A DNA stretch of 64,000 bases from Macrolepiota albuminosa (taxonomy: Eukaryota; Basidiomycota; Agaricomycetes; Agaricales; Agaricaceae), in NCBI GenBank assembly GCA_027475525.1, contig JAMWFC010000009.1, positions 2,046,001-2,110,000 on the forward strand, given 5' to 3'. Positions 1-10,300 of this stretch are shown piece after piece. Positions within the stretch are counted from its first letter, which is position 1. Every line of letters begins with the position of its first letter. A model generated the notes under the pieces. It was not told the DNA's origin. It did no database searches and saw nothing but the letters and a program-made list of their open reading frames with translations. Made by a program: the position numbers and the translations under genes.

Positions 1-300
1 TCAACGAACTCAACGACTGACGTCGAATGCTAGGCAATAGATCCTAGCTGGCGGATTCAAAAAAATGTAACGAAGTTACAAGGATTTGTGAGCTTAATGT
101 TCACACTGCACAGAATCAGACCAGTCCGGTCTATTGACTATGTAGTACAAACAAAAGATAAGCTGCTTTGTAAGCAGCTGGTAAACTAATTTATATAATA
201 ATGTAAATTAATATTATATTATAATAAATATAATATAATAGTATCTACTGTAAAGTAAGTAAAGCTATGTGGCCAACGCCACATAGCAGACTACGCTACA
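1..300 (-). mobile_element. Gypsy-2 family element, 5' end only (LTR plus leader)
   Basis: The reverse complement of 66-300 is an LTR that begins TGTAGCGTAG and ends CGTTACA. It matches the LTRs at 20812-21044 and 43270-43502 nearly base for base, including the CCACATAG palindrome and the AT-rich core. Bases 1-65 match the leader just downstream of the 5' LTR at 21045. This LTR is therefore a 5' LTR, and the element body lies to the left of the window on the minus strand. The flanking 5 bp on the right (301-305) read TTTAC; the matching target duplication is outside the window. Confidence 0.9.
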
Positions 301-827
301 TTTACCACCAGGTCGTACAATGGATATCATCTGTGATACGGATAGCCCACCAGGCATTCCAAAGCTCACGCTGACATCGTGAGGAATCTTTTCGTCCCGC
401 TTTGGTGGAGGTTGGTATGCTGACACAGATTGCGTCTTCACAGCTTGAAGCACAGGTAGGTCACCTGTGTCTGCCGCTGGAAACGGAGGATCTGGATCAA
501 GAGAGCCAGTCATGGAAGCACGTTTTCAACGTGATGCCAACAGAAAATTGAGAGGTTTTGATGAGAGTTGCCTAGTCGGTAACAAGCCTAGAGTCTAAAG
601 CCGATAGCAGAAGATTTAAAAAAATGTAACCTGAGTTACGAGTTAGAACTATCTTGTGTGTATCACACAAGCGCTAAATCAGACCGCAGTATCAGATTTG
701 ACTAGTACTTAGAGTGAAAACAAGATGTTGGCTTATGTAATACTCTACTGCTAAATCAGACCGCAGTATCAGATTTGACTAGTACTTAGAGTGAAAACAA
801 GATGTTGGCTTATGTAATACTCTACTG
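301..827. other. Unassigned stretch between LTR and Helitron
   Basis: No recognisable gene. A minus-strand open frame runs from 513 into the LTR but shows no known domain and ends inside the LTR, so it is not called. The right end (673-827) is a 77-bp-period duplication. The Helitron reading frame becomes recognisable only immediately after it, so this may be an assembly join rather than a natural boundary. Confidence 0.6.
673..827. repeat. 77-bp-period direct duplication (1 of 20)
   Basis: Copies start at 673 and 750 (GCTAAATCAGACC...). The duplication abuts the 5'-truncated Helitron frame. Probable assembly overlap artefact. Confidence 0.9.
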
Positions 828-2640
828 TATAAGAATAGCGTCATTGATGCTAATACTACGTATGACTCCGTTACAGCTGGATTTTCAAATCATCCTGCTT
901 TAGAAATACAAAGTGATAATTTAGAAAATCCTACAATTTTTTTAGAGCATATGGGAGTATCTGATCCTGAATGTGCTAAAATTCAAGGTCGCACATTCAC
1001 AGCTTCTGCTTTGCGCTCATTAGTTGAAAAAAATAATAATCATCCAGATTTATTAATTTATAAAGGAAGCATTGCAATTAATAAATATAATAATCCTAAT
1101 TTATTTCCTGGTATGTTTCCATCTTTATATCCTTATAGTTGTGGTAGATTTGAAGATTCAAAGTGCCCTACTAAACTTAATTTTGATAGTCATTTGAATT
1201 ATTTATTTGATTGTGCAGATAGAGAATTTCGCTATTATTATTCTTTTATTTTCATAGCTTTAAATATAAAACAACGTCGCAATGCTCATTTATTTACTTC
1301 TTTTACAGTTAAAAGTTCAAAATTTCAATCTATTGCTGATAAACTTGTATCTATTTCTTCTGATGTTCTTTTATCTGCAGCTAAATTAATAGAAAAAGAA
1401 GGTAATGCTCAATCATTTTCTAATGAAGAAAAACAAGTATTTGATTTATTAAAAGAAGTTAATACTATAGCAGCTCATATTCCTGGTTCACAAAGTTCTA
1501 AAATGCGATGTAGAAATGAAATTTATAATTATTCTGCTTATTTTGGAATGCCAGCACTTTATTTTACAGCTAATCCTAGTGCTATCCATAGTCCAATATT
1601 TCATGTTATGTATGGTGACACTTCAATAAATCTTGATGATTGTTTTCCTATTATGGTTGATAGTACTAAAAGAGCTTTAAGATTAGCAAAAGATCCTGTT
1701 GCTGCTGCTGATTTTTTTGATTTTGCAATTCACTGCATGTTTGAGCATTTATTTGGATAGAACTTTAGTAAAAACCAATCTTTGCCTAATGGTGGAATTT
1801 TAGATCATTTATCTGCATTTTATGGTTCAAATAAATTAACTGAGTGAGGACAATAGCATGCTCATTTTTTAATTTGGTTATTAGGTGCTCCTAATCCTTC
1901 TGATCTTCATGATTAGTTAAAAGCAGATTCTGAATATGATAAAAAACTTTTTGCTTTTCTTGAAAGTATTCTCCATCATCATTTACCTGATATTGAATGG
2001 TCTATTGATTTAAATTATGAACCTCAAATTGAGCGACCTCCTCGAGTTCCTTCTAAATTTAACCGATCTTATTCTGAAATTCAAACTTGAAAAATACTTA
2101 TGGATTCTGAAATTAAAAAATGTGGTGAAGCTCTTTTAACCGATCTTATTCTGAAATTCAAACTTGAAAAATACTTATGGATTCTGAAATTAAAAAATGT
2201 GGTGAAGCTCTTCAGTGCCACAATTGCTGAGCTGTTTGTCATAAGTATGGTAATGATAATCAATGTCGCTTTAAATTTTCTCATGAACTTGTTTCTCAAT
2301 CTAAATTTGATCCTGATACAAATTCTATATTCCTTCTTTGTAAAGATGCTACTATTAATTATTTTAATCCAATTATTTTAGTATATTGCCATCATAATCA
2401 TGATTTAAAATGTATTTTTTCAGGAAAAGCTGCTAAAGCTGCAATGTATTATATTACTGATTATATTACTAAATCAGATTTAAAAACATATCAAATGTTA
2501 TCACTTTTTTCTAAAGCTGTTTTACAATCTTCTGATTCTTTAAAAGAAAATTCCTCTCAAATTAATGCTAAAACTTTACTTCATAAATGTTTATCTCAAT
2601 TAACTAAGCAGCAACAAATTCATGCTCAACAAGCTGCATG
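828..2640 (+). pseudogene. Helitron Rep (HUH endonuclease) region, decayed
   Basis: This is the N-terminal replication-initiator part of a Helitron transposase, which nicks and transfers single-stranded DNA during rolling-circle transposition. The frame is open from 828 through the ATG at 951. Visible landmarks are a Helitron-like N block (FPSLYPY then GRFED), a conserved core around MPALYFTANPSAIHSP (about 1545-1600), the HUH motif HAHFLIWL near 1858-1880, and the tyrosine region YYITDYITKSD near 2447-2480, matching the family's Y...YxxK signature. The frame is broken by several stops, for example after HLFG (1760), around the HUH motif and before LKADSEYD. Many sit where related proteins have Trp. 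A 77-bp-period duplication at 2058-2212 adds a frame break. The sequence is very AT-rich compared with the inserted Gypsy-1. Family assignment is firm; activity is excluded. Confidence 0.85.
2058..2212. repeat. 77-bp-period direct duplication (2 of 20)
   Basis: Copies start at 2058 and 2135 (TTTAACCGATCTT...), inside the Helitron Rep frame, shifting it. Probable assembly overlap artefact. Confidence 0.9.
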
Positions 2641-3435
2641 ATATATTCAAGGCTACACAGATAGTTTTTCTTCTCATCAAACAGTTCCTATGTTATCAAA
2701 CTTGCTTATGCATTGGATTAAATCTAATATGCTAAATTCAAATTATGCTAATATATGTGCTAATTCTTTTACTAATATTGATGAAAATGATGATATTGAA
2801 TCTGTTGCCCTTAAAATTTCTGTAGATTCAAAATGCAAACTTATTTCAAGTACTCAAATAGATCATTATATTTATCAAGATTTTAATTTATCTAATATTT
2901 GTTTTTATGATTTTGTATTGCGATTTAAACTTGAACTTATATCTAAAATTACATGCAACAATCAAAATAAAGCTTGTCTTGGTACATTCAAGCACTAGAA
3001 ACTTGAACATCCTCATCCTTTATGCAATACTTATCAGTTAATTGAATATATTAATTTTGACCGAGGAGATACTAATAAATTGATTATTCTGCAAATTTGT
3101 GGTATTTCTATTCCATGCTCTTCATCTTCTGATTTTCAGTTATTTGCTTTAGCTCATTTTAAGCCTTTTAGTTTTAATATACCTCTTATCTCAATGCATT
3201 AATCTATTGAAAAGACGTGGAATGACTTTACTTTTTCATCTCAAAGTATATCTATTATGAAAAATTGAGAAGCTTTTCATGAATGTGAAGATGAAAGAAA
3301 TGCTGAAAGGCTTAGAAAAAAAGAACAATTTTTAAAAGAATTTGAAACTTTAACTCAGCTAGCTGCTTTTGATAATGAAATTTCAAATTTAAATAATAAT
3401 AATATAAATTCAGCTCAGACAGATTTTAAAATATA
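2641..3435 (+). pseudogene. Helitron linker between Rep and helicase, decayed
   Basis: AT-rich coding-like sequence linking the Rep and helicase parts. Open stretches (for example 2690-2998) are separated by single stops after CLGTFKH (2998) and before EAFHEC (about 3265). Composition and frame continuity match the flanking Helitron regions. No catalytic motif is visible here, which is usual for this segment. Confidence 0.6.
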
Positions 3436-4293
3436 TTGCAATTACAATCTTCTAATTGGTTTACTTATAATACTAATACATTATCTATACTATCAAATAA
3501 TTCTTTACCTGATATTACTTTTTCTAATTTAAAAAAGTGGAAACAAGAAGTTAAATATCAAGAAAATTTTTTAAAATCTATGCGTCAAAATTCTTTAAAT
3601 TGCAATAATTCTTTGTTAAATTCTACTTCAATTCCTAATACTGAAATATATACAAATATAAAAAAAAACATAGTTACTGATTATAATGATATTCCTCCTA
3701 CTGAAAATACATTTTCTATTAATTGTTATAATTCTGAATCTCGATCTGAATTGCTGCAAAAAATCATATTAGAAGAAAGTTTAAATGAAAAGCAAATTAT
3801 TGCTTTTAAAATTATATCAAATGCATTTTTTAAATATATTGATGATGAATTGACTGAAATAAATAAAATCAATTCACTTAATTTTCAACCATATCTCTGA
3901 CTTTTATTATCAGGTCCTGGTGGTACTGAAAAAACTCATGTAGTAAAATCTGTACAGCGTGTAATGGAAGCTTATGGATATAAACATAAAATTAGATTTT
4001 TAGCATCTAGTGGTTCTGCAGCTACTCTTATAGATGGTATGACAATTCATAAAGGTTTATTAATAAAAGTTCATAAAAAGCATAAAGGAAAAGGTAATCG
4101 AGCTCCTGGAGAATCTGAAGAAGATTATTCAGTTCTAATTACTGTTGTAGAAAGAAACAACTTGCAAGAAGAATTTAAAGATGTTATTATGCTTTTAATT
4201 GATGAAGTTTCTTTATTAAGTGCTCAATTATTATGCAATGTTAATCATGCTCTCCGATATGCAAAAAATAATAATGAATTTTTTGGAGGTATA
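3436..4293 (+). pseudogene. Helitron PIF1-like helicase, motifs I-II (5' half)
   Basis: Start of the superfamily-1 PIF1-like DNA helicase domain. It contains LNEKQIIAFKII (Q/I region, about 3780), a Walker A region reading GPGGTEKTHVV (about 3915) and a Walker B LIDEVSLLS (about 4197). In Walker A the glycine before Lys-Thr in the usual GxxGxGK[ST] pattern is replaced by Glu, which should abolish nucleotide binding. A TGA precedes the Walker A segment at 3898-3900. The frame stops at 4293, where Gypsy-1 is inserted. It resumes at 15661 with motif III, and one copy of the GTATA target site restores the frame exactly. Before the insertion the helicase was therefore continuous here. Confidence 0.85.
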
Positions 4294-5032
4294 TGTCAGG
4301 TTCCGCTGAATCGGGGGCTTTCCGGGAAAGCGATGCCCTTACGATGCGGACTTGATCTACGGATACTCGGGTGTCTGGAACTCCGGGGCTAGGACTCCGG
4401 GGTTCAAGACGAGGACAGGGGTAATCCCGGGAGAGGGGACTAGAGTCCGGGGGTTTTGGATGAGAGTGGCTGGGAGTTAGAGGGGGTCGAGTCGTGAACC
4501 GGAGGTTCTAAGACGAGACCAAGTTAGTAATTTAAGAGTCGCGAAGTGCGTACCAAGCTTAGAGCACGCAAATACTAAGGCGTGCCAGTTGAAGCGTACC
4601 AAACAAGGCGTACCAGTCAAGCAAGGGGCACGCAATATCCAAAGTAACAGTTATGCAATATCAAGACTACCGAATACAACAGGGAGCTACGCTATAAGTA
4701 CTACGGGGCCGGGTCTCGGGGTTCCGGGATGTCTGGGATGGGTTCCGGGGGTCATTGAGTAGCGGCAGGGGCTATATACCGGGATCGCACGTGTGGGGCG
4801 CGCGATCAATTGGCGCGGATGGGGCCGTGATGCGTGATGCGCGATGTCCGGAGCGAGTCGCGTGATCCGATCGTTGATCGGGGCTGGGGGCGGCTGATGG
4901 CGGTCCCTGATGCGCGTGATGGCGGTGTCGGCGGTCGTGATGGCGGGGCGTGCCCTGTGGGGTCGGAGGGAGGGTCCCGGAGGGTGTTCCGGGGGTGTCC
5001 CGGGGTGGGCCCGGAGGGGAGGGGTCGTGACA
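4294..5032 (-). repeat. Gypsy-1 3' LTR (739 bp)
   Basis: On the plus strand it starts TGTCAGGTTCC and ends GGGTCGTGACA. It is nearly identical to 14841-15655 once the extra 77-bp-type duplication in that copy is removed. A TATA-like CTATATACC lies near 4769 in plus orientation, upstream of the antisense gene at 5160, so the LTR could serve as its promoter (inference). Confidence 0.95.
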
Positions 5033-5043
5033 TCACCCCCCCC
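5033..5043 (-). promoter_or_regulatory. Gypsy-1 polypurine tract
   Basis: On the minus strand this reads a G-run followed by TGA directly against the TGTCA start of the 3' LTR. This is the expected position and composition for the plus-strand DNA synthesis primer. Confidence 0.75.
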
Positions 5044-5159
5044 TCAGCGCCGAGACCCTCCGAGGCACGCGTAGCCGGTGGTTCGGACCGGGGGTCAACC
5101 GTGGGATCCGGCACCTGACCTGCCACGTATCGAAAAAAATTTTACTGTCAAGTTCAACC

Positions 5160-7057
5160 ATGTCGCGTACGCCAACGCATTCCCCGACGCCCCCGCAAAC
5201 GAACGAGGTCGCGCCCCTCATGGCGTGGGAAGCCTGGGACGCGCGTTACCGGGCTCGACTTGACCAGGAGCGCGTGGCGGCGCTCGCCGAGCAATGTGAG
5301 TACTCCCGCGCCGCCTCTTTACCCCACTGACCTTTCCTTTTCAGAACAATGCAACATTCCGACCCCGGAGGCGGGTCCCAGCCGACTCCCAGAATCTGCT
5401 CCCGGGGCGGGTTCCAGTCGTCCTGCGCCGACCTTTGCGCGTATGACTGTTCGTCCTCCCCGTCCGCAGCCCCCTCCCCGTCCTAGATTGCCTGCCCCCC
5501 GCTTTCGTCGTTCCGGGATGGAGATAGGGACCGTGTCGGAGGTCCCGGAGAGTCGACGTGTCGCGTGGGCGGACGCGACGCAGGATCTGTTTGTGGAGGC
5601 CCTGGAGAGGCTCCGAGGTCTGCCTACCCACGCCTGGTGCGTGAACAACGGACCGGTGAGTCGTTGCCCTACCTCTGATCTCTCTTGCTGACTCCGGTGT
5701 AGTGCTTGCACTGTGCTCGCCGAGGCGTACTTTGCGAGTTCGAAGTCCCGGGCCCCTCGTCCCGCCGGGACACGGCCGTGTGTGAGGCTTGCCGCCTCAA
5801 CCACGAACGTTGTTCCATGTCGGCGCTGTGGAGGGCGCGCTGTGTCGCCCGGGAGCAGGGATGGCCGTTGGGGGAGGTTACCTGGAGGATGGGGGTAGAG
5901 GAGCGGGACTGGGTGGCTGTGTCGCCCGGGAGCAGGGATGGCCGTTGGGGGAGGTTACCTGGAGGATGGGGGTAGAGGAGCGGGACTGGGTGGCGGAGCC
6001 TGTGGGGGAGGTGGTGGAGCCGGCAGGGGGGGTGCCCGCAGCGCCCGCGGAGGCGTCCAGCGGGGGGTCGGGGGATCGGGGGGTCGTCCGGGTGGGGGGC
6101 CGGGGCCGGCCCGTGGTGCTGATTACGCGCCGGGCTCCTCGGTCCGGTATCCGGGGGGAGGGGGGGCGCCTGGACAAGGGGAAGCGGCGGGCGTCGCCCA
6201 GTCCCTCCCCGGGCCCCTCCAAGAGGGCGCGCCTGCCCATGCAGACCCCGTCCCCGGCCTCCCCAGCACGCGTTTCCCCGGCGGTATTCTCTCCGCTGTC
6301 CGGGCGTCCCTTGAGCGCCGAGGTGAGGGAGCTGCAGGCGCGTTTGGAGCAGGCGGGCCGGGAGAGGGAGGAACGCGAGGAGGGGGCGAGGGAGGAGGCG
6401 GCGCTCCGGCGGAGGTTGGAGGAGGATCGCGAGGCGGCCCTCCGGGAGTTGGGGGAGGCGAGGGTGGCACGGGGGGAGGCCGAGGCCCGGCTGGACGCCA
6501 TGGGGGCCAGGCTGGGGCAGGGGGTTGGGCTCCCTGGGCAGGGATCCCCGGGGTTGGTCGAGGTCCTGCGCCGGGATGTGGTGATCGGGCGGATGGCCTC
6601 TCTTAGTGAGTGTTCCTCTTCTCGGGGTCGGGTCGGTACTGACATTCCTAGGTTGGGCTCGGGAGCATCGCCAGCTCCTGGACGGAGTGGCCGCGGCGCT
6701 CGCCTCCCTGCAAGAGGGGCTCCAATCGGAGGCGGGGAACCCCGGGGTGGAGCGGGGTCTGGATCTGTTGGGGAGGCTGGTGACCGCGCACCGCCGGAGG
6801 AACGTCCCGGCCCCGGGATCGTGGTTCGAGCGGGTTCTGGACGAGGGGGAGCCACTCCCACCGCGCACCGCCGGAGGAACGTCCCGGCCCCGGGATCGTG
6901 GTTCGAGCGGGTTCTGGACGAGGGGGAGCCACTCCCTTCCTGGGACCAATTGGCCGAGGAGGTGCGGCGAGGACACGGTCCGGAGGGGTTGGGGGAGGAG
7001 TTCCGGGGCTGGCCGAGGGGAGGGGAGGGTGAGGGTAGTTCGGGGCCCCAGCTCTAG
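5160..7057 (+). CDS. Antisense four-exon zinc-cluster-like protein carried by Gypsy-1
   Basis: A spliced gene on the strand opposite to Gypsy-1, between its 3' LTR and the end of pol. Proposed introns: 5296-5344, 5656-5702 and 6606-6651 (49, 47 and 46 nt). Each has a GTGAGT donor, an internal CTGAC and a YAG acceptor. Introns 2 and 3 join in frame. Exon 3 opens with CLHCARRGVLC and continues to CEACRLNHERC. Each is C-X2-C-X6-C and they are 15 residues apart, resembling a Zn(II)2Cys6 cluster with a longer loop. Then come a basic Ser/Pro-rich stretch (KGKRRASPSPSP), a charged Glu/Arg/Ala-rich probable coiled coil (about 6310-6500), and a C-terminal tail ending at 7057. Two 77-bp-period duplications (5839, 6783) shift the raw frame. 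The exon 1/exon 2 join gives a stop with the obvious sites, so the start is unresolved. Function unknown; DNA binding is an inference. Confidence 0.7.
5839..5992. repeat. 77-bp-period direct duplication (3 of 20)
   Basis: Copies start at 5839 and 5916, in exon 3 of the antisense gene. The downstream frame (VAEPVGEVVEP) continues from the second copy. Probable assembly artefact. Confidence 0.9.
6783..6936. repeat. 77-bp-period direct duplication (4 of 20)
   Basis: Copies start at 6783 and 6860, in exon 4 of the antisense gene. Removing one copy joins DEGEPLP to SWDQLAEEV in one frame. Probable assembly artefact. Confidence 0.9.
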
Positions 7058-7315
7058 GGGCCCCCGTTTTCTTGTTGCTGTCCCGTAGCTGTAGTATAGT
7101 GTACTATATATAGAAAATGTATATACTTTGGCTGTCCCGGGTCAGTAGGAGTAAGGGGCGAAAGAAGCCGAAAGAAACCGGAAAGAACATTTTGCCCAGA
7201 CGCCGGGACATCACTATGAAATGGTACTAAAAGAGAGTAAGATCTAGAAAGGAGAAGCAGAAAATATACATGGGAGTTGAATCCCTACTGAACCCAGAGG
7301 CGGGGGTTACGCCCA

Positions 7316-10300
7316 CTACTGCCGTCTGTGAGTCCTGCGCCCGGGAAGATCGTTCCCCGGGTGCCGTTGTTGGAAGTTCCGGAGTTTGTCGAGGGCGCCT
7401 TCGAGGTTTCGGCGCGGTTCCCAAGTGTCGTCTTCCGGGCCGTATCCCTTCCATCGTACGAGGAAGTGGGGTCGTCCACAAATGTTCCGGGAGTCGAGGA
7501 TGTCTTCAACCTTGTAGTGGTATTCGTCCTCGACCTCGACCGGGGGAGGGGGCTCGGGGCGTCGTTCGGGGAAGGGATCCGGGGGGTGTCGTTCCAGGAG
7601 GCGGACGTGGAATACCGGGTGCAGACCTTTTAGTCCCGGGGGGAGCTCGATCTTGTAGGCGTGGGATGAGACCTTCTTCAATATTTTGAACGGGCCGAGA
7701 CGCTTGTGATCGAGTTTTGGGGAGGGCCGGCGGGTGCGGAGGTGTCGTCGATCTAACCATACCTTTGTTCCGGGGGCCCAGTCGGGGGTGTCTTCCCGTT
7801 TCCGGTCGGCGTGTTTCACGTAGGCCCGGTTCGCGGTGTCGATCTCTTCCCGGAGAAACTCGTGAAGGGATTGGAGATCCCGGGCGACCTCGTGGGCGGC
7901 GTGCGACGGGATGTCCCGGAGCGAGAGCGTCAGTCGAGGGTGGTATCCCTTGTTGGCAAAGAAGGGCGATACCCCGGTGGCAGAGTGCGGCGTGTTGTTG
8001 TACGTGAACTCGGCCAGGGGGAGCTCGGCGCGCCAGTCGTCCTGCAAGTAGTTGACGTACAGCCGGAGGTACTGCTCAAGGGACTGGTTGACCCTTTCGG
8101 TTTGTCCGTCGGTTTCGGGGTGGTAGGCGGTAGAGAGGTTAGTCTTTACTTCAAGTGCCTTACACAGGGAAGTCCAAAACTTGGACACGAAGAGGGGGCC
8201 CCGGTCGGAGACGATGTCGTCCGGGAGACCATGCTTGGCAAAGACGTGCTCGAGGAACAGCCGGGCGAAGTCCGGGGCGGTATCCGTGGTGTGGCAGGGT
8301 AGGAAGATGCCCTGTTTAGTTAGCCTGCACACAATGACGAGAATGGCATCGAACCCTTCAGATTCCGGGAGCTCGACGATGTGGTCCAGAGATATTGAGG
8401 ACCAGGGGCGTCGTCCGACCGGCAGGGGTTTCAGGAGTCCGTACGGTCGGTGTCGGGGGACCTTGGCCCGGAGGCAGGGCTCGCATGATCGAATGTAACG
8501 GGTCACATCCTTCTTCAACCCTGGCCAAAAGTAAGTCCGGGAGATGAGCTGGAGGGTCTTACGTATTCCAGGATGTCCCCGGAGCTTGTGGTCGTGGTGT
8601 TGACGGAGGACGTTGTAGCGAAGTCGGGCGTGATCCGGGACGTAGATGCGGCCGTCCCGGAGGAGGAGTTTTTCGTCGGGGGACAGGGAGAAGGCGGGGT
8701 CCCGGTCGGTTCCATCAGGGGGGTTGCGGGGGTCGTGATGAGGAGTTTTTCGTCGGGGGACAGGGAGAAGGCGGGGTCCCGGTCGGTTCCATCAGGGGGG
8801 TTGCAGGGGTCGTGATCGGCGAAGTACTTGTCTCGGGGGCGCGGCGAATCTGACTCAGGGTCCCTTCCTCGTTTAAGATCAGTACGGCATTCAGATGTTC
8901 GGGAGGGATCACCACGCGATGATTGAACGCATTGCGTTCCGCCTCGAATGACTTCTTGGGGTAGATGTCCGGTCGACGGGTGAGGGCATCGGGTTTGGCG
9001 CCAAGTCGTCCCGGGCGGTACTGGATCGTGAAGTCGTATTCCGAGAGGATCTCGGACCATCGGGCCTGTCGTCGACTGAGTTGCTTGGTCGTGGTGAAGT
9101 ACTGCAGGTTATTATGATCCGAATAGACCTGGATCCGGTGCCGGGCTCCTTCGAGGTAGGCCCGCCATTGCTTGAAGGCTTTGACGATGGCAAGGAGTTC
9201 CTTGTCGTAAATGTCGTAGTTGAGCTCGGCGTCGATCATGGACCGGGTGTAGAAAGCGACTGGCCGGGGCTCCCCACCATCGGGCTCCATCTGTGAGAGG
9301 ATCCCGGCAATGGCGTAGTCGGACGTGTCACATTCCAGGATGATCGGGAGGGCCGGGTCGTAGTGCCGGAGTACCGGGGCGACTGTGAAAGCCTCCTTGA
9401 GCAAGTTAAAGACGCTCTGGCACTTACTGTCCCAGTTCCAGGCGGTGTCCTTACGCGTGAGCCGGTTGAGGGGTTTCGTGATCCCGGAGTAGTTGTCTAT
9501 AAACCTCCGGTAGAAGTTAGCAAAACCCAGGAAGGACTGTACTTCCTTGACGTTCCGGGGCTGCAGCCAGTTGACGATGGCCTCGACCTTGTGGGGGTCC
9601 ATGCGAACGCCATTCGGGGATACTATGACGCCAAGATACTCAACCTCTTCCGTATGGAACGAACACTTCTCGGGCTTGGCGTGGAGGTTGTGCTCCCGGA
9701 GGCGTTCGAGGACTTGCCGGACATGCTTCTGGTGATCCTCCGGTGAGTCGGAATAAATGAGGATGTCGTCCAGGTAGACGATCACGAAGACGTCGCTCAT
9801 GTCGTGGAAGATGTCGTTCATGAAGTATTGGAACGTGGCGGGGGAGTTAGTCATTCCGAAAGGCATTACAAGGTACTCAAACAGACCATACCGCGTGCGG
9901 AACGCGGTTTTCCACTCGTGTCCCGGGGCGATGCGGACGTTGTTGTAACCGGAGCGGAGGTCGATTTTTGTATAAACCTTGGCACTGCGGAGTCGATCGA
10001 CCAGATCGCCAATGAGCGGGAGCAGGTAGCGGTTCTTCTTGGTGATCTTATTGAGTCCCCGGTAGTCGACACAGAGTCGGAGCGAGCCGTCCTTCTTCTT
10101 GGCGAATAGAACCGGGGCTCCGGCGGCGGAGGTGGAGGGTCGGATGAATCCCTTACCGAGCATTTCGTCGAGGTAGTCCTTGAGAGCCCGGAGTTCGACC
10201 TCCGACATGTTGTAGACCTTGCCGAAAGGGGGGGTGGCTCCTTCCTCGAGGTCGATGGTGTGATCATAGGGGCGGTGAGGGGGGATCTCCTTGGCGTCTC

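Noticed and set aside
265..513. Open frame of 82 codons on the minus strand
   Set aside because: It ends inside the LTR, has no domain, and its last part is LTR sequence.
5319..6976. Long minus-strand open frames (up to 435 codons) opposite the antisense gene
   Set aside because: GC-rich Pro/Arg-rich shadows of the plus-strand exons without domain motifs; the splice signals and Cys motifs lie on the plus strand.
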